Shown in pieces: positions 34,083-42,923 of a stretch of 58,071 bases of DNA (positions within the stretch are counted from its first letter, which is position 1; each line of letters opens with the position of its first letter). The position numbers and the translations under genes were made by a program. The notes under the pieces are model-generated. The model was not told the DNA's origin, searched no databases, and was given only the letters and a program-made list of their open reading frames with translations. Source of the DNA: Clostridiales bacterium (GTDB taxonomy: Bacteria > Bacillota > Clostridia > Saccharofermentanales > Saccharofermentanaceae); assembly GCA_017515465.1 (NCBI GenBank), contig JAFWFV010000019.1, positions 1 to 58,071 of the forward strand, written 5' to 3'.

Positions 34083-34148
34083 GAATAGTGACTAATCATA
34101 ACTGTTTTGTTATACTCATGACGGAATAGTGGCTAAACGTCACTATTC
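34083..34148 (+). promoter_or_regulatory. Repeat-flanked promoter of the T-rich lipoprotein gene
   Basis: Two near-identical 13-mers, GAATAGTGACTAA (34083-34095) and GAATAGTGGCTAA (34124-34136), lie 41 bp apart. An inverted copy CACTATTC follows (34141-34148). A TATACT at 34111-34116 with GTGACT 17 bases upstream lies between them. The GAATAGTG/CACTATTC pair could instead act as a terminator for the UbiA operon, since a T-rich tail follows it. Confidence 0.45.
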
Positions 34149-34178
34149 TTATTATTTGTAAATACGGAGATGAAAGAA

Positions 34179-34738
34179 ATGAAAAAATATAGGTTAACGG
34201 CAACGGTTCTCATCTGTGCATTAGCACTTACTGCATGTGGTACAAAGCCTGAAGAGACCACCGAAGAAACCACTACTGCAGCTGAGACTACAGCAGAAAC
34301 AACAGAAGCACCTTCCGGAACTGTTATTGATCCTACTGGAGACACATCCACAACATCTAACATCGGAGACATCGCATTCGAGGCTCTCAATCTCCCTACA
34401 GGCGGTTTCCCGATTGCAAAGGAAGATTACAAGGATGCTTATATCAAGAGCCTTGTCGGTTATACAACAGACATTGACGGATATGGCATCAACTATTGGA
34501 TCATCGAATTTGATACAACAGTAGAAGGTTGCCCTACACCTGCTGTCGGCGAAAAGTTCGCTTTAACAAATGCTTCCGGTATCGTTGATGACGGTTATAC
34601 AGTTACAGCCATTAATGGTAACTATGTTCTCGCTCTCAACGAGATCAATAGCGAAAATTGGCAATCAACTGGGCCGCTCCTTATACCACAACTAACGCAC
34701 AGGCTGTCTACGATGCCTTCGTAGCATACCAGGGTTAA
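34179..34738 (+). pseudogene. Lipoprotein with Thr/Glu-rich linker, probable frameshift near the C-terminus
   Basis: The protein begins with a lipoprotein signal (lipobox L-T-A-C) and a linker of Thr, Glu and Ala (about 22-50). A soluble domain of about 110 residues follows that I do not recognise (GYGINYWIIEFDTTVEG, VGEKFALTNASG). ATG 34179 is chosen over 34170 because GGAG sits nine bases before it and abuts the earlier ATG. In the first frame it ends TGPLLIPQLTHRLSTMPS at 34724. A neighbouring frame, open from 34652, reads NWAAPYTTTNAQAVYDAF and stops at 34738, which looks far more protein-like. A one-base indel between 34652 and 34670 is likely, from error or mutation. Confidence 0.6.
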
Positions 34739-34796
34739 TGATCAATGAGCATCTCATCAGAGAGATGAGGATTACGAATATGCTTTTATCAAATTT

Positions 34797-34820
34797 AGTG
34801 GCCGAAAGGCCACTATTTTT
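34797..34820 (+). terminator. Terminator after lipoprotein gene
   Basis: AGTGGCC pairs perfectly with GGCCACT around a GAAA tetraloop, followed by ATTTTT. Confidence 0.85.
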
Positions 34821-34886
34821 ATGTACGATCCTGTAATCAACGATATTAGTACTAAAATAAACTGGAATATCATTATGTTGCCGTTA

Positions 34887-34895
34887 TGCTAAAAT
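34887..34895 (+). promoter_or_regulatory. Extended -10 promoter of dikinase paralogue 3, leaderless geometry
   Basis: TGCTAAAAT ends six bases before the ATG at 34902, and no Shine-Dalgarno is present. The spacing is the same as at the 2805 gene and at smc. Confidence 0.5.
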
Positions 34896-34901
34896 GTATG
34901 C

Positions 34902-37142
34902 ATGTATGGTAACAAAGCGGACAATCTGATAAAGCTCAGGGAAAACGGCATAAATGTGCCTGTTTTTTCTGTCATAGGATGGGATGAGGAGCCTGACTTT
35001 GGTTTTTGTACCGAGGGCAGGCTTTATGCCGTCAGGAGTTCATGTTCTTCGGAAGATTCATTGTCCTCCAGCTTTGCAGGTCAGTTTGATACATATCTGA
35101 ATGTTCCTGCAGCTGACGTTCCTTTGCGGGTCGGGCAGATCAGGAAGTCACTTGAACTGGCCCATGATTATTCTGAGAACAGGGATATCGATCTGTCTGA
35201 TGCCCATATGAACGTTATTGTTCAGGAGATGGTGGACAGCGATCTGTCCGGGGTTTTGTTCACATCGAATCCCAAGGGCATCCTCAATGAGAGCGTTATT
35301 ACCGTAGGCAGAGGCCTGGGTGAGGGCGTTGTCTCTGACAGGGTGGATACCACTTCTTATTACTACAACCTGACGGACAGGATCTATTATTACGACGGCA
35401 GGGAAGACCTGCTGGATAATGAGATGGTGGAATCACTGATCAGTGTTTCCGGTCAGATCAGTAAGATATTAGGCGGATATCTGGATATAGAATTCGGTAT
35501 TGTCGGGCGTGATATCTATATCCTGCAGGCCAGACCGATAACGACACTCAAGTCTGATGATCTGCTGATACTGGACAACAGCAATATTGTGGAGAGCTAT
35601 CCGGGGATTTCTCTGCCTCTGACCGTGTCTTTTGTGGATCTGGTCTACAGCGGAGTTTTCAAGGGAGTCTGCAGGCGCGTCCTCAAGAATGACGGGGAAC
35701 TGGAGAAGCACGCCGATGTTTTCCTGAACATGACGGGACATGCAAACGGACGCGTTTATTATAAGATCAGCAACTGGTATACGGTCCTGAAATTCCTTCC
35801 CATGAATAAGAAGATCATACCCGTATGGCAGGAGATGCTTGGTGTCAAAAACAAGAATTATGATAAGAACGATGTGGTCATACCGTGGCATATCAGGGTG
35901 GGGACATATTTCAATTCCGTATATGAACTCCTGCGTGTTCCTGTCAACATGCGCAGACTCAATGAGCTGTTTATCAGGATCAATGATGATTTCTACAAGA
36001 GGTATACTCCAGATCTTTCTCCTGCGGAACTCAAGGACCTGTTCAACGAGATCAAGGCGGAGCTGTTCGATGTGTGGGATGTTACGCTCCTCAATGATAT
36101 GTATGCCTTTATATTTACGGGACTTCTGAAATCCCGCATGAAAAAGAAGGGTATGTCAGAAAAAGAGATCAACGGGATCATTAGCGGGATCTCTGATATC
36201 GAGAGCATGAAGCCCGTCAGGGCGCTGATCAAGCTGGCCTACGAGAAGGATGTATTAACGCCTGCGGATTATGAGAGAGCGAAGAAGGACTATATCAGCC
36301 GTTACGGAGACAGGAACCTGGAGGAATTAAAGCTGGAGAGCAGGACTTTCAGGAGCAACCCTGAACTCCTGGAGGAGCGTATCTCCGGGTATAGAAAAGA
36401 TCCCGTCAGGCTCAAGGAGACATACGACAGTCTCATGAAGGAATCCGGGAATACTGTACATAAGGGATTCATAGCAAAGAGGGCCGCTCTGGGTATCGCC
36501 AACCGTGAGATATCCAGGCTCAACAGGAGCAGGATCTATGGAATGGTCAGGCTCATATTAGATTCGCTGGGCAGGTTCTATGTTTCTGACGGTCTCATTT
36601 CCTCATGTGATGACATTTACTATCTGACAGTTGATGAGGTCTTTGATCTGATCTCTTCGCCCCGTGACGTAACCGGGATAGTATCCGAACGCAAGAGACA
36701 GTATGAGATATTTGTCAGACTGCCTGCTTATTCCAGACTGGTATTTGCTGACCATGAATATGACAAGAGCCAGGCCAGCGTAAATTCCTATGTGAGAAAG
36801 ACATCGGAGAACGAACTGATGGGAACGCCCTGTTCGGGAGGTGTAGTCGAGGGAGAAGCTCTGGTCATCAGGGATGTTAACGATACATATGATGTCTCAG
36901 GCAAGATCCTGATAACGAAGATGACCGATCCCGGATGGGTATTCCTACTTGCATCTGCAAAGGGCGTCATATCTGAGAAGGGGTCTCTCCTGTCTCATAC
37001 GGCGATAATATCCAGGGAGCTGAAGATCCCGTCAGTAGTAGGCGTCAGCGATCTGATGGCTGCCGTAAATACGGGCGATATCATCAGGATGGACGGGGAC
37101 AGTGGTAAAATAGAGATACTTCAAAGGAGTTCGGATAAATGA
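34902..37142 (+). CDS. Rifampin-phosphotransferase-like dikinase, paralogue 3
   Basis: At 746 residues this is the shortest of the three. Its N-terminus is trimmed to YGNKADNLIKLRENGINVPVF with a shorter lead into YAVRSSCSSED and SSFAGQFDTY, then ILQARPITT (about 210-218). The central region is divergent. The C-terminal swivel domain has His699 in LLSHTAII. Domain order again excludes PEP synthase and PPDK. The start has no Shine-Dalgarno and looks leaderless. It is first in a second run of genes and overlaps the GNAT-like gene by four bases (ATGA), which is followed by a second acetyltransferase, an AMP-forming ligase and an SGNH hydrolase. The acceptor is unknown. Confidence 0.85.
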   Translation: MYGNKADNLIKLRENGINVPVFSVIGWDEEPDFGFCTEGRLYAVRSSCSSEDSLSSSFAGQFDTYLNVPAADVPLRVGQIRKSLELAHDYSENRDIDLSDAHMNVIVQEMVDSDLSGVLFTSNPKGILNESVITVGRGLGEGVVSDRVDTTSYYYNLTDRIYYYDGREDLLDNEMVESLISVSGQISKILGGYLDIEFGIVGRDIYILQARPITTLKSDDLLILDNSNIVESYPGISLPLTVSFVDLVYSGVFKGVCRRVLKNDGELEKHADVFLNMTGHANGRVYYKISNWYTVLKFLPMNKKIIPVWQEMLGVKNKNYDKNDVVIPWHIRVGTYFNSVYELLRVPVNMRRLNELFIRINDDFYKRYTPDLSPAELKDLFNEIKAELFDVWDVTLLNDMYAFIFTGLLKSRMKKKGMSEKEINGIISGISDIESMKPVRALIKLAYEKDVLTPADYERAKKDYISRYGDRNLEELKLESRTFRSNPELLEERISGYRKDPVRLKETYDSLMKESGNTVHKGFIAKRAALGIANREISRLNRSRIYGMVRLILDSLGRFYVSDGLISSCDDIYYLTVDEVFDLISSPRDVTGIVSERKRQYEIFVRLPAYSRLVFADHEYDKSQASVNSYVRKTSENELMGTPCSGGVVEGEALVIRDVNDTYDVSGKILITKMTDPGWVFLLASAKGVISEKGSLLSHTAIISRELKIPSVVGVSDLMAAVNTGDIIRMDGDSGKIEILQRSSDK

Positions 37143-38230
37143 GATCAGTAAAGTTTGATAATGAGGACAGGTATATCAGGGATTTCCTGTCTCTGCCTAA
37201 GAAGATATATTCGTCCGGGGATAATATGGAAGATCCCGATACAATGAAGAAGATCCTTCTGGGTCAGCACCCCCTGTCTAAGTATTTTCATCTGGATAAG
37301 TTCCTTATCTATGATGACAGTGACAGACCTGTCGGCAGGTTCATAATTACCACGTATGAGAATGATAAGACGGCCTATTTCGGCTTTTATGAATGTCTCG
37401 ACAACGATCAGTATGCGAAGTTCTTATTTGATACCGCTTATGAGTTTGTCAGTGCGGGTGATTACGACCGTATCCTGGGGCCTGTGGATGCTTCCTTCTG
37501 GATCAAGTACAGACTGAAGATAAACAGGTTTGACATCCTGCCATATACGGGTGAACCCTACAACAGGGATTACTATTTCAGACAGTTCAAGGACAACGGC
37601 TTTATCGTCTGCGAGCATTACATCTCCAATGAATTCAGGAGTGTGGATGAGACATACGTCAACGAGAAGTTCGAGCAGAGATTTGAGGAATTTACGGGTA
37701 TGGGTTATTCCATCGTGAGCCCCAAGGTTGAGGAATTCGATACCACCATCGATGCAGTCTATAAGATGGTCACAGAACTTTATAGTGATTTCCCTGTCTT
37801 TAAGGACGTTAAGATAGAGGATTTCAGAGAAGTGTTCAAGAGCTACAAGTCGATAATGAACATGAGCATGACCAAAATCGCATACTACAAGGGCGAGCCG
37901 GTCGGATTCTATGTAAGCGTTCCCGATTACGGCAACATGGTCTATCACCTGAACCCGGTCAATATAGCTAAGATCATGAAGCTGCGCAAAAAACCGAAGA
38001 AATACGTCATGCTGTACATGGGCGTTGACCAGAACCACAGAGGTCTGGGCAAGGCCATCGTCTATGCGATCATGAAGGAACTGATGGCGTCAGGCCTGCC
38101 CAGCATCGGTGCATTGGCCAGGGACGGCAAGGTCACGCAGGATTATGCTCACGATGACGTAACGGATGTATATGAATATGTATTGCTGGAGAGGAAGATC
38201 ATCAGAAAGGATACAGATGATGAGCTATAA
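37139..38230 (+). CDS. GNAT-fold protein of the YghO type
   Basis: The 363-residue protein resembles the large YghO-like GNAT superfamily members: an N-terminal half with HPLSKYFHLDKFLIY and GRFIITTYENDK, and a C-terminal acetyl-CoA-type core with MLYMGVDQNHRGLGKAIVYA (the R-G-x-G-x-A loop, about residues 294-308). The donor and acceptor are unknown; relatives occur near acyl ligases in lipid and natural-product clusters. It overlaps the upstream dikinase and is overlapped by the next GNAT gene, so the three are translationally coupled. Confidence 0.75.
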   Translation: MRSVKFDNEDRYIRDFLSLPKKIYSSGDNMEDPDTMKKILLGQHPLSKYFHLDKFLIYDDSDRPVGRFIITTYENDKTAYFGFYECLDNDQYAKFLFDTAYEFVSAGDYDRILGPVDASFWIKYRLKINRFDILPYTGEPYNRDYYFRQFKDNGFIVCEHYISNEFRSVDETYVNEKFEQRFEEFTGMGYSIVSPKVEEFDTTIDAVYKMVTELYSDFPVFKDVKIEDFREVFKSYKSIMNMSMTKIAYYKGEPVGFYVSVPDYGNMVYHLNPVNIAKIMKLRKKPKKYVMLYMGVDQNHRGLGKAIVYAIMKELMASGLPSIGALARDGKVTQDYAHDDVTDVYEYVLLERKIIRKDTDDEL

Positions 38231-39260
38231 CATAAGGCGTTTCAGAGAATCTGATGCTGCAAATGTTTCAGAAGTTATCATAGAGACTATAAGGATCTCC
38301 AACACTAAGGATTATCCTGAAGACCTTATGGAAGAACTTATTAAGACGGAGACACCGGATAAGGTCTCAGGAAGGGCTTCATGGACGCACACATATGTTG
38401 TTGAAGACGATGGCAGGATCATCGCGACAGGTGCTGTAGGTCCGTACTGGGGCAGCCTGAATGAGAGTTCGCTGTTTACCGTTTTCGTGCTTCCCGAGTA
38501 TCAGGGAAAAGGCGTCGGAAGGATGATCGTCAACACACTTGAACAGGATGAGTATGCTCTGAGGGCAAAAAGGATAGAGATCCCGGCATCCGTAACCGGA
38601 CTCCCTTTCTATATGAAAATGGGTTATAGTTTTAAGGATGGAAATGATCAGATAGATGAAGAGCATCTGTTCAGGCTCGAGAAATTCAAGCAGGTCGAGG
38701 CTCTTGTTACCGACAGGCTATATCTCCGTAACTGGCGCGACAGTGATGCTGAAGCGATGTTCAGTTACTGTACTGATCCCGATGTGGGACCGATCGCAGG
38801 ATGGCCACCGCATAAGGATATTGATGAGAGCAGGTATATTATAAAAAATGTCCTGAACAGCAAAGAAGCATTTGCAATCTGCTTAAGGGAGACAGATGAA
38901 CCGATCGGCTGTATAGAACTCAAGCTCAACGGTAAATCTGATATTGCATTCCATGATGATGAATGCGAGATGGGTTACTGGCTCGGCAAACCGTACTGGG
39001 GACAAGGTATCATGTCTGAAGCGGGAAAGGAACTGGTAAGGCACGGTTTCGAAGATCTTGGTATGAAGAAGATCTGGTGCGGTTATTATGATGGCAATAA
39101 TAAGTCAAAAAGAGCACAGGAAAAGATCGGCTTCAAATATCAGTGGACTTCAGAAGATGTTGACGTTCCTCTGATGAATGAGACAAGGCGAGGTTTTGTA
39201 AGCCTCATTACGATAGATGATTACAGAAAGACAAAAGAAAATGAACAATCAGCTGAATGA
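38217..39260 (+). CDS. Fused double GNAT acetyltransferase (GNAT + RimJ/RimL-type)
   Basis: The 347-residue protein joins two acetyltransferase domains. Residues about 3-155 form a standard GNAT with acetyl-CoA loop YQGKGVGRMIV and a motif B-like YMKMGY. Residues about 162-335 form a RimJ/RimL-type GNAT with RLYLRNWRDSDAEAMF, GYWLGKPYWGQGIMSEA and NNKSKRAQEKIGF. Both CoA loops look intact. The ATG at 38217 overlaps the upstream stop and has AAAGG at six-base spacing; 38220 is an equal alternative. Two-domain acetyltransferases can act on distinct groups of one substrate. Targets are unknown; RimJ/RimL relatives modify protein N-termini or small amines. Confidence 0.85.
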   Translation: MMSYNIRRFRESDAANVSEVIIETIRISNTKDYPEDLMEELIKTETPDKVSGRASWTHTYVVEDDGRIIATGAVGPYWGSLNESSLFTVFVLPEYQGKGVGRMIVNTLEQDEYALRAKRIEIPASVTGLPFYMKMGYSFKDGNDQIDEEHLFRLEKFKQVEALVTDRLYLRNWRDSDAEAMFSYCTDPDVGPIAGWPPHKDIDESRYIIKNVLNSKEAFAICLRETDEPIGCIELKLNGKSDIAFHDDECEMGYWLGKPYWGQGIMSEAGKELVRHGFEDLGMKKIWCGYYDGNNKSKRAQEKIGFKYQWTSEDVDVPLMNETRRGFVSLITIDDYRKTKENEQSAE

Positions 39261-40695
39261 TTTCCTTAAGAGTGATTACACAAAATGGGGATCAAGACCT
39301 TACCTTCATGAGTTCTGTGAAGATGGTTTTGCCACGAAGACTTACGGTCAGTTTATCGAAGACGTTAATTACTTTGCTGCGTATCTGATAAACAAGGGTT
39401 ACAAGGGAAAGAGCATCGGTATCTACAGTCCCAACTCCATCGCGTGGTGCATATTCGATATAGCAGTAATGAACTATGTGGGAATGAGCGTAGGACTGTC
39501 GAAGGAGTGGACTTCTGATAATCTTTTGTACGCTATTGATAAGTGCGATATCGTGTGTCTGTTTTACGGCAAGGCACTGGAAGAGAAGGTTAATGCTGTA
39601 AAAGATAAGTTCCCGGATACAGAGTTCGTATGTATCGAGGATGAATGGGATAAATGCATCGCAGAAGGAAAGACCCTGACAAACGGGCTTTTCATGCTGG
39701 AACCGCAGGATCCCGATGTGCCTGCAAAGATCGTATTTACAAGCGGTACGACATCTTTCCCCAAGGCAGTCATGCTGTCTGTCAGAAATGTCTTTTCAGG
39801 ATATGCATCGCTTTGCCGAAGGGTAAAGATCGTGCCCGAGGATATCTGCTATCTGTTCCTGCCTCTGAACCATACATACGGTTCCATCTATAATTTTATC
39901 TATTCCCTCGGAACAGGATATGAGATATATCTGGCAAAGGATACTTCAAAGATGGCTCAGGAGATCATGATGGTCAGACCTACGGTATTTTCTGCGGTTC
40001 CCCTCGTGTACATGAAGTTCTATGAGGGTGCTAAAACGATGGGGATCACACTTAAGCAGATCCTGGGTGGCCGCATGAGATATACTTTCTGCGGCGGTGC
40101 GAGACTGGCTCCCGAGATCAGGGATCAGTACATGGCGGAAGGCTTCTATCTCATGAATGCATATGCCCTGTCTGAGACATCTTCGGGATTTTCCATCGAC
40201 TATCCCGGAGATGAGATCCTTGACAGTGTCGGTACGCTCTTTGAGGATGTTGACGCGTGCGTAAAGGATCCCGATGAGGATGGTTGGGGAGAACTGGCCA
40301 TCAAGGGTGATAACATCTTTAAGGGTTATTACAAGGATGAGGAAGCCACAAAGGCGGCATTCTCCGAGGACGGCTATTTCCTGACGGGAGACATCGGCAA
40401 GATCGAGAATAACCACGTCTATGTCAGAGGACGTAAGGACACGCGAATCACACTGATCAACGGCGAGAACATTTCAACGTCCCTCATATCTGAAAGGATC
40501 AAAAAACTCAGCGGCGATGTTATTCACGTCAAGGTCTATATCCAGAATGAATATCTGACATGCGACATCTATGTTAAGGCATCTGCTCTCGGAGACGACT
40601 GGGAAGGCAGGATCGCTGAACTGAACAATAACGTTCCGAAGTACGAGAGAGTAATGAGATATAACATCAGAGACAGCAGGGAGCTTTTGAAATGA
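39241..40695 (+). CDS. AMP-forming acyl-CoA synthetase/ligase
   Basis: The 484-residue ANL-superfamily enzyme has the adenylation P-loop FTSGTTSFPKAVMLS (about 168-182), the A5-type YALSETSSG motif, GYFLTGDIG and a C-terminal hinge GRKDTRITLINGENIS. The usual RxKx(D/E)x(I/L) reads RKDTRITL. The protein ends a few residues after NIRDSRELLK, without a clear catalytic Lys in a TGK context, so thioester formation is less certain than adenylation. It overlaps the preceding GNAT gene by 20 bases. ATG 39241 is preferred over 39217 to limit overlap. It would activate a carboxylic acid, presumably for one of the neighbouring acyltransferases. Confidence 0.87.
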   Translation: MNNQLNDFLKSDYTKWGSRPYLHEFCEDGFATKTYGQFIEDVNYFAAYLINKGYKGKSIGIYSPNSIAWCIFDIAVMNYVGMSVGLSKEWTSDNLLYAIDKCDIVCLFYGKALEEKVNAVKDKFPDTEFVCIEDEWDKCIAEGKTLTNGLFMLEPQDPDVPAKIVFTSGTTSFPKAVMLSVRNVFSGYASLCRRVKIVPEDICYLFLPLNHTYGSIYNFIYSLGTGYEIYLAKDTSKMAQEIMMVRPTVFSAVPLVYMKFYEGAKTMGITLKQILGGRMRYTFCGGARLAPEIRDQYMAEGFYLMNAYALSETSSGFSIDYPGDEILDSVGTLFEDVDACVKDPDEDGWGELAIKGDNIFKGYYKDEEATKAAFSEDGYFLTGDIGKIENNHVYVRGRKDTRITLINGENISTSLISERIKKLSGDVIHVKVYIQNEYLTCDIYVKASALGDDWEGRIAELNNNVPKYERVMRYNIRDSRELLK

Positions 40696-41339
40696 AAAAG
40701 AGGATCGTCTGTTTTGGAGATTCGCTCACATGGGGATATGACCCGGACAAGATGGTCAGATTCGATGAGTCCGTAAGATGGACCGGAGTCCTGCAGGAAC
40801 TTTTGGGTGACGGCTATACGGTCATAGAAGAAGGCCAGAACGGCAGGACCATTGCAACGGATGATCCCGCGAAAGGATTTAAGAACGGCCTGGATTACAT
40901 CATTCCCTGCATAGAGAGCCACAAGCCTTTTGACGTGCTGATAATAATGCTCGGCACGAACGATATAAAGAGTAAGTTCGGTTATTCCGCAGGGGACATC
41001 GCAGAGGAGATGAAGAGGATGATCGAGGCGGTCCTGGGCTATAACCATTTCAGGCTCAATGATTCTGTAAAGGTGGTGCTGGTCTCTCCTCCGGTCATCG
41101 GCGAGAACATATCCACATCCAGATTCGGAGACAAGTTCTCAGCTGATAATTCCAGGGAAGTTTCCCTGGGACTCGCAGATCAATACCGCAGACTGGCAGA
41201 GTCCTATGGTATCTATTTCCTCGATGCTTCTGAGTATGTTGTTACGTCCGATCTGGACAGCATCCACATGGACAGGGAAAACCAGATCAGGTTCGGCAAC
41301 GTTATCCATAAATATATTTGCGATAAGGTGATCAGGTAA
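40692..41339 (+). CDS. SGNH/GDSL-family hydrolase
   Basis: The 215-residue alpha/beta hydrolase shows all four SGNH blocks: nucleophile Ser11 in FGDSLTWGY, Gly in the NGRT block (about residue 54), Asn in LGTND (about 81-85), and the catalytic pair Asp189-x2-His192 (DLDSIH). It has no signal peptide, so it acts in the cytoplasm. Its sequence is of the arylesterase/acyl-CoA thioesterase I-like group. It overlaps the ligase gene (ATGA) and ends the second run. It may remove acyl groups made by the ligase/GNAT pair or proofread thioesters. The substrate is not predictable. Confidence 0.9.
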   Translation: MKKRIVCFGDSLTWGYDPDKMVRFDESVRWTGVLQELLGDGYTVIEEGQNGRTIATDDPAKGFKNGLDYIIPCIESHKPFDVLIIMLGTNDIKSKFGYSAGDIAEEMKRMIEAVLGYNHFRLNDSVKVVLVSPPVIGENISTSRFGDKFSADNSREVSLGLADQYRRLAESYGIYFLDASEYVVTSDLDSIHMDRENQIRFGNVIHKYICDKVIR

Positions 41340-41349
41340 TCTCTCATTA

Positions 41350-41358
41350 TGATATAAT
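41350..41358 (+). promoter_or_regulatory. Extended -10 promoter of ppx-ppk
   Basis: TGATATAAT, followed by a leader of about 24 bases with AGAGG before the ATG at 41388. Here a normal Shine-Dalgarno is present. Confidence 0.55.
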
Positions 41359-41387
41359 CTTGTCATGATATTTCTTTAGAGGTTATT

Positions 41388-42923
41388 ATGGCTAAGAGAT
41401 TAATCGCAGTCATCGATGTCGGATCACTGACTGCCAGGCTTAAGATATTTGAGATCAATTCCAAGGGCTTTCCCAAGACCGTTGAAACAGTCAGGAAATT
41501 TACCGCGATAGGTGCAAAGAGCGTTGAGGGTATAATCCCCTCTGAGCAGGTTAACGAACTCATTACCTGTCTCAATCAGTTCAAGCAGAAGATAAAGGAA
41601 TACAGGGCAGACAGGATCATCTGCGTTGCCACCAGCGTATTCCGCGAGGCAGGCAACAAGGACATCGTCCTCGAACAGATCAGGGCCAGGACGGGATTCA
41701 AGATCAAGATCCTGGACAATTCCATGGAGTGCTACTATCAGAACCTGGCTGTCAGGGAGAGCTATCCCGACTTTGAAAAGATGATAGCCGAGGGCACCAT
41801 GCTCCTGGATATCGGTTCAGGGTCCATGCAGGCAACCGTTTACGATAAAACAGAATTCATCTTCAGCCAGAACATGGTACTCGGATCCCTCAGGATCTCG
41901 GGCCTTCTTTCCACGCTGCAGAACAGGACGACCCATTACAGTGATGTAATGGAGGAGTTCATTGCCCAGGACCTCAACGACTACCACGCAGTAGAGCCCA
42001 AGGGCATCACATATAAGCATCTCATCGCTTTCTCAGGAGAGATGAGTTTCATCAGAAAACTGGCAGGCTACGACCTCTTTGATGAGTGTACGCTCACCCG
42101 TGAGGAGTTCATGAAGGTATACGATTATCTGATCAGGACCAGGCCCACGGACCTGACGCTGAACGATTCTATCCCTGCTCATGTGGCTCCTTTGCTCCTG
42201 CCTGTCACCATGATCATCAAGGACATGCTGGATTATACGGGTGTTGACCAGGTGTATCTGCCTCATGCGTCACTGTCTGACGGAGTCATCTACAGCTACT
42301 GTCACAATTATCACAAGCTCAATCTCGTCATTCCTCCTTCGCAGGATCTCATATCCGGCGCCAGGAACATTGCCAAGAGATACAGGTGTGACAAGAAGCA
42401 TATCGAATTCGTTGAAAAGGTCTCTCTGGAGATATTCGATTCCTGTCAAAAGGTCGCAGGCCTGGAGGGCAGGGACCGTCTCCTGCTGCAGCTTGCTGCG
42501 ATCATGCATGAGATAGGCAAGTTCGTCAAGGCCAAGGACCACAACGAGGCGGCATACTCACTGATCGAATATACAAATCTGATCGGTCTGAACAGCGATG
42601 AGCTGGATACGATCGCATATATCGTCAGGCTCTATCCCCAGGATTCACCTTACGACGACATCTATTACAGGACGCTTCCGCCTAAGAAAAAAGTCATCAT
42701 ATCCAAGCTTACAGCCATCCTGAGGATCGCTGACAGCCTGGATGCTTCCCATACGGAGAAGATCAGATCCATGACGGTTACGCTCCATCCCGACAGGCTT
42801 CACATCTCTTGTGAGGCAAAGGCAGACATGTCTTTCGAGGAATGGGCTTTCGAACACAGATGCAATCTGTTCGAAGAGGTCATGGGCATCGAGGCGAGAC
42901 TCAGAGTTAGGAGACATATCTAA
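41388..42923 (+). CDS. Ppx/GppA-family phosphatase with degenerate HD domain
   Basis: The 511-residue protein has the actin-like phosphatase core (AVIDVGSLTARLKIFEI, LLDIGSGSMQATV) of exopolyphosphatase/guanosine pentaphosphatase. The core ends near residue 300, followed by an HD-type helical domain. In that domain the usual HD pair reads H-E (AIMHEIGKFV) and the later HH reads DH (KAKDHNEAAY), so it may bind metal weakly or not at all. Ppx hydrolyses polyphosphate; GppA hydrolyses pppGpp. The next gene, polyphosphate kinase, begins within its stop codon (TAATG), so the pair should control polyphosphate turnover. Confidence 0.9.
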   Translation: MAKRLIAVIDVGSLTARLKIFEINSKGFPKTVETVRKFTAIGAKSVEGIIPSEQVNELITCLNQFKQKIKEYRADRIICVATSVFREAGNKDIVLEQIRARTGFKIKILDNSMECYYQNLAVRESYPDFEKMIAEGTMLLDIGSGSMQATVYDKTEFIFSQNMVLGSLRISGLLSTLQNRTTHYSDVMEEFIAQDLNDYHAVEPKGITYKHLIAFSGEMSFIRKLAGYDLFDECTLTREEFMKVYDYLIRTRPTDLTLNDSIPAHVAPLLLPVTMIIKDMLDYTGVDQVYLPHASLSDGVIYSYCHNYHKLNLVIPPSQDLISGARNIAKRYRCDKKHIEFVEKVSLEIFDSCQKVAGLEGRDRLLLQLAAIMHEIGKFVKAKDHNEAAYSLIEYTNLIGLNSDELDTIAYIVRLYPQDSPYDDIYYRTLPPKKKVIISKLTAILRIADSLDASHTEKIRSMTVTLHPDRLHISCEAKADMSFEEWAFEHRCNLFEEVMGIEARLRVRRHI

